NCBI GenBank assembly: GCA_963693285.1
Contig: OY848930.1
Location: 1-64,000 of the forward strand
DNA from: Xestospongia muta
Taxonomy: Eukaryota; Porifera; Demospongiae; Haplosclerida; Petrosiidae
DNA length: 64,000 nucleotides
Direction: 5' to 3'
Positions 60,165 to 64,000 of this stretch are shown piece by piece; within the stretch, counting starts at the first letter, position 1, and each line of letters begins with the position of its first letter. The notes beneath the pieces were generated by a model. That model was not told the origin of the DNA. It ran no database searches and worked only from the letters and a program-made list of their open reading frames with translations. The position numbers and the translations under genes are program-made.

Positions 60165-63100
60165 ATGGCTGACAGAGAACCTCTTCCAACTGTTGTCCCC
60201 CTTAATATAACGAGAGCATTAACTGATAAATTAGTAGAGAAGAGAAAGGGAGCAGCATTAGAACTAGAGAAGTAAGATTACAGTATAATAATGGCCGCTA
60301 TCTCCACATTCTCTGTGTAGAATGATCAAAGATTATGTTGCCAAGAAGGAGTTTAATTTCATTAAGGAGATCATAGCCTCTTTAAAAGATGACTTTACTC
60401 TCTCTTCAAATCCAAACAGCAGAAAAGGAGGTCTTGTTGGACTCGCTGCTGCAGCTATAGCACTCGGCAGGGTACGTTATTGTTACCATGGCAACATATG
60501 TTTATACCATTTTAGCCCAATATTGGTATGAACCTACCAGAACTTGTCCAACCAGTTTTGGTCTGTTTTGATGACCAAGACCCTCGAGTACGATATTATG
60601 CTTGTGAATCATTATATAATATATCAAAAGTCGCTCGTGGTGCAGTTCTTGTTTTCTTTAATGATATATTTGATGGGCTTTGTAAGGTGAGTTAATAATT
60701 ACTTAATAACTAGTTAATAATTTGTTATAGCTCTCCTGTGATTCAGATTCCAATGTTCGTTATGGTGCTGAATTATTAGATAGGTTAATGAAGGTAGGTA
60801 ATAGATATATTATACATTGTATGGACATATAAAGTGGATTGATGTACATTAAAAATGGACACATATTTTAGGAAGTTGTATCAGAGAATCCTCATTTTGA
60901 TATGGACAATTTTATAAAATTGTTACGTGATCGTATGTATACACTAAGTACTTTTGCACGGCAATTTTTAGTGTCCTGGGTAAGTAGTAAATAAATGATA
61001 ATAATTATGTCATTATGATGTCATAGATTATTTTTCTGGACTCTGTACCAGATATACATATGCATGAACATGTGCCTGAATTTATTGATGGCCTTTTTTC
61101 AATTTTGGGAGATCCAAGTCCTGAAATTAAGAAATTGTAAGTGGAATAGCTGTAACAATGGATAACTAGGTATTAAAATCAATATACATTATAGGACAGA
61201 AGATGCTTTGGGTGAACTTTTAAAAGAGATACGACAACACAGTCGTGCTGTCCGATATGAAGCCATGGCTAATATTATTGCTGTACACTGTCAATCTGAA
61301 GGTGAGTGGGCGTGGCTACATAAAATTGACTCCACCCCTTTAATTAGATAAGGTAATCCAGTTAATAGCATTGCGATGGATGAATGCATTTCTAGAGCTA
61401 TCAGGACGTGCTATGCTCACATTTACAGCTAACATCTTAGTAGCTGTATTGTCTTGTCTGGCCTATTCTGCTGATAAAAATGGTATATAATATAAAATTA
61501 ATAATTTAGTGTATTTTATTGATTTTGTAGATATTCGTAAAGTGGCCCAATGTGTAAATGAAAAATTGAAGAACTTAATTCTGCCTAGTGATGATGATGA
61601 TACTTCTACTGATATTTCTGATCAGATACAAATGAACTTTATATCTGGTTCTCCTCTGAAACACACTCCATCATTAAAACATGAACAACTTGAACCTATT
61701 CCTAGTAGCGATCAAATAGAAGATACACCTCGACCAAGAGCTGAAGCAAATGCTAACGTTAGACAATATAGTGACTCTCACCAGTTCAGTTTATTGAATG
61801 TTTTGGGAGTATTGGTAGATCATATGAAGTTTACTGAACAGGAGACACGATTGGAGACACTACGATGGTTGCTATGGTTACATAAAATGTTACCCAAGAG
61901 AGTAAGTAATTGAATATTGATTGAATTAACTATTTTTATAAATAGGTTTATTTACAAGCTGGGAAATTATTTCCTCGTTTGAAAGAAATGTTAACGGACA
62001 ATTCAGACAGGGTAAGTGATTCCATCATTGACCACACTGATGGCCACACCCACTAGGTCTTAAATTTGACTCTTCAAGTGATGGCTACCTTGTCAATGTC
62101 TAAAGCAGCCCAAGATCAAGAGGATGTACCCACGGCAGTAAAGAAATCTGCTAGCAAGGTAAGTGCATTTAATTAAAGTAATTAATGACCTTATTATAAA
62201 GGGACACGTTGAAACAACTGGAGAAAGCTGTCAGACAGTAACCCTTAATAAATATTTTAGATTATTTTTGGTGGATTTAATGAATATGTTTAATTCTGAT
62301 CGCATTCTACAGGAGTGTAAAGGGAGACTTATTATTAGGTAATACCCCTGTAATATTCTCTTAATTTACTCATAATTACTCTATAGACATCTCTGTGTAT
62401 TGATTGATGCAAAAGCAGTATATTGTACATTAGCAGAAATACTATCTTCTGAAGAGAAGCTCTCATTTGGAGCATTGATGGTTCGAGAACTCAATGCTAT
62501 ACTATTTAGTGCTGCGGAATTATTTGACTTGAGAATGCAATTACAAAATATGGATGGACAGGTACTTAATAAATGGATATATAATATTAAAATGGACAGT
62601 ATAAATGTATACATTTTATTACAGGGTAGTTGGGTGTTGTTTAAAACCCTGTATAATTGCTGGTGTCACAATCCTATTGCTACAATAGCTTTGTGCTTGC
62701 TATCTCAAAATTATCAGCATGCTGCTAATATTGTCGCTAAATTGTATCCTTGTATAACCAGTTTTAATAACTTGTTTGACCAGTTTTGCCTTAATAGTTT
62801 TTAGTGGCGATATTGAGATCACATCTGAAGTGTTACAAGAAACAGATAAACTAGTTCAATTGATCGAGTCTCCTATATTTACTTGTAAGTAAATATTTAC
62901 ATAATCATTAAATCTCTTTAGTTCTTCGTCTCCAGCTGCTCTCTCCTCACCAATATCCATATCTTGTTCAAACATTATATGGATTATTAATGCTCCTCCC
63001 ACAAACTGCAGCCTTTGAGTCTCTTAAGAATCGTTTATCAAGTGCTCCTATTGTTAGCACCTTGCCTCATGAAGGCAAGAAAAAGTAAGATTATATAATA

Positions 63101-63848
63101 ATGTTATAATTTAGATAAAGAGTTATAAATGAATCACATATAACTGAATAATAGTTTAATGTCTTGGAGATGTCATTAGACCAGCTCTTTTTAGCTGTGT
63201 CTCCAATGCTTTCATGATTGGCTTTAATTCTTCTTCCTGTTCATGAATACGATCTAATCTAGCTTGTATATATGCCTGTATATACAACATTGATATATCA
63301 TATTTTATAAAATGAATCACTTACTTTACGTCTGTCATCTGCTGCTTCTTGCTTGCGTTGTATCTCTTCCCTGGTAAGACCAGTCTTCCTTGATTGTCGT
63401 ATCAAACGTGGTGGTGGTCTGTTATGAGTTGCTGGACCAAAATTGATTTCAAATGCTAGACTCGTTGCACTGCTCATCTCTTCTGACGTGTATATGAACA
63501 GCTCGTTGCATAATTCAAAATTTGTGCGTTGCCATAGTAACAAGAGCAGCATGCGAGAAAAAAAAGGCTCTGACCGGATTCGAACCGGTGATCTCCTGTT
63601 TACTAGACAGGCGCTTTAACCAACTAAGCCACAGAGCCTCACATCGAACTGCTTCTTTGGTTCCAATCCAATGTATTCAGATTTGTTTGTCTTTTAGATC
63701 TTCAAGACAGATTCCCAAAGATGTCGATTTTGACAAGTTGCTACATCATTTTTTATCTGTTCAACAAAAACACTTCACATCTCGACACACTCAGGTCCAA
63801 CAAACCATTAGAAAAATATTGTTTGAAGCAACAACAACCACTGTTTGA
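60165..63848 (+). CDS. VAC14: VAC14, scaffold of the PIKfyve/FIG4 complex
   Basis: HEAT-repeat scaffold that holds PIKfyve and FIG4 on endosomes and so controls PtdIns(3,5)P2. Exon 1 starts [19 protein letters not shown]. Later exons give [117 protein letters not shown] and [17 protein letters not shown], collinear with human VAC14. An in-frame TAA at 63086 looks like the end. However, a phase-2 intron (63085-63697) joins to a last exon, 63698-63848, encoding [18 protein letters not shown], which matches the human C-terminus. That intron contains two other genes. Confidence 0.92.
63156..63477 (-). CDS. small stathmin-like protein, nested in VAC14 intron
   Basis: Two exons (63325-63477 and 63156-63275) encode 90 residues: [15 protein letters not shown], a proline/basic linker, then [19 protein letters not shown] and a helical end ([18 protein letters not shown]). 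AFE-I-x-GP and LTxEEIQxKxEAAxxRRK match the N-terminal cap and first helix of stathmins, which bind tubulin dimers. Stathmins usually have a ~100-residue helix with two tubulin sites; only about one repeat is present here. An upstream in-frame ATG at 63552 would add 25 residues. The Met at 63477 was preferred because stathmin similarity starts just after it. The gene is antisense to VAC14 and its 5' end lies ~90 bp from the tRNA-Thr gene. Confidence 0.7.
63565..63638 (-). tRNA. tRNA-Thr (anticodon AGT)
   Basis: Full cloverleaf on the minus strand. The acceptor stem GGCTCTG/CAGAGCC is perfect, the D arm is GCTTAGTTGGTTAAAGC, the anticodon stem is CCTGT/ACAGG with loop CTAGTAA (anticodon AGT), and the T arm is ACCGG-TTCGAAT-CCGGT. 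The A box TGGCTTAGTTGG and B box GGTTCGAATCC are intact. There is no intron and no encoded CCA. A run of T on the minus strand (63558-63564) follows as the Pol III terminator. It lies inside the last VAC14 intron, antisense to it. Confidence 0.97.
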
Positions 63849-64000
63849 CAAATTATTGATATATTTATTAAAAGTATTGTTTGTTAACATAAAAAGTTTA
63901 TTTTATATTTCAGTGTCAAAATTTAAAGCTATATTGTGTAGAGGATGTGTGTGGTTGATAACCATATTGTTAAGGATGGCCAAATTGAGGTGATTGATAA
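63849..64000. other. region downstream of VAC14, unresolved
   Basis: AT-rich sequence with a TATTTCAG acceptor-like site at about 63907-63914, followed by an open stretch (VSKFKAILCRGCVWLITILL). It could be an exon of a following gene or of a VAC14 isoform; the window ends before this can be judged. Confidence 0.25.

Noticed and set aside
63085..63087. VAC14 ending at the in-frame TAA after GKKK
   Set aside because: A phase-matched intron leads to a downstream exon whose product matches the conserved VAC14 C-terminus, so the GTAAGA is more likely a splice donor.

Overview
The window is the left end of a chromosome from an early-branching animal, most probably a sponge (inference). The DNA is AT-rich and many introns are only about 36-60 bp. 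The genes are animal ones: thrombospondin, heparan sulfate 6-O-sulfotransferases, a Frizzled/kringle receptor tyrosine kinase, a PTK7-like receptor pseudokinase and a stathmin relative. The sequence begins in a telomere with two tiers: TTTAGGG repeats (1-2378), then 105 perfect copies of TTAATTAGGG (2379-3428).

3.4-19.9 kb is subtelomeric. It holds two tRNA-derived SINE-like pieces, a tandem ~540-bp unit whose copies are joined by TTAATTAGGG, low-complexity AGCTATA and TAGG arrays, and four dispersed copies of a decayed kinase-like exon. It also holds a 1,983-bp element with perfect 35-bp terminal inverted repeats whose interior is a 23-bp minisatellite. No intact gene is visible here.

19.9-45.2 kb holds a PTK7-like pseudokinase gene (+) and a very large CPSF1 gene (-, 22784-45166). 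CPSF1 has an intact HS6ST gene inside one intron and a second HS6ST starting 34 bp after its stop codon. CPSF1 intron 2 is 14,877 bp and contains a ~13.9-kb satellite array (~180-bp monomers and ten long palindromes), a 755-bp hAT element with an 8-bp target-site duplication, and a duplicated piece of the exon 3 boundary.

45.2-64 kb is gene-dense: a DUSP15/22-like phosphatase (+), a compact YEATS2 homologue (-), a thrombospondin (-), a 1000-residue Fz-kringle-Fz-kringle receptor tyrosine kinase (+) and VAC14 (+). The last VAC14 intron holds a stathmin-like gene and a tRNA-Thr(AGT), both on the minus strand. A 60-68 bp element with GTATACGGAA/TTCCGTATAC ends occurs three times, only just upstream of CPSF1, DUSP and VAC14 start codons.

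The genes do not form one pathway. Two themes recur: extracellular matrix and heparan sulfate (thrombospondin, two HS6STs), and Wnt-type receptors (PTK7-like and ROR/MuSK-like kinases). Splice models were read by eye. The DUSP (206 aa), YEATS2 (606 aa), RTK (1000 aa), stathmin-like (90 aa) and PTK7-like (393 aa visible) models all stay in frame from end to end.
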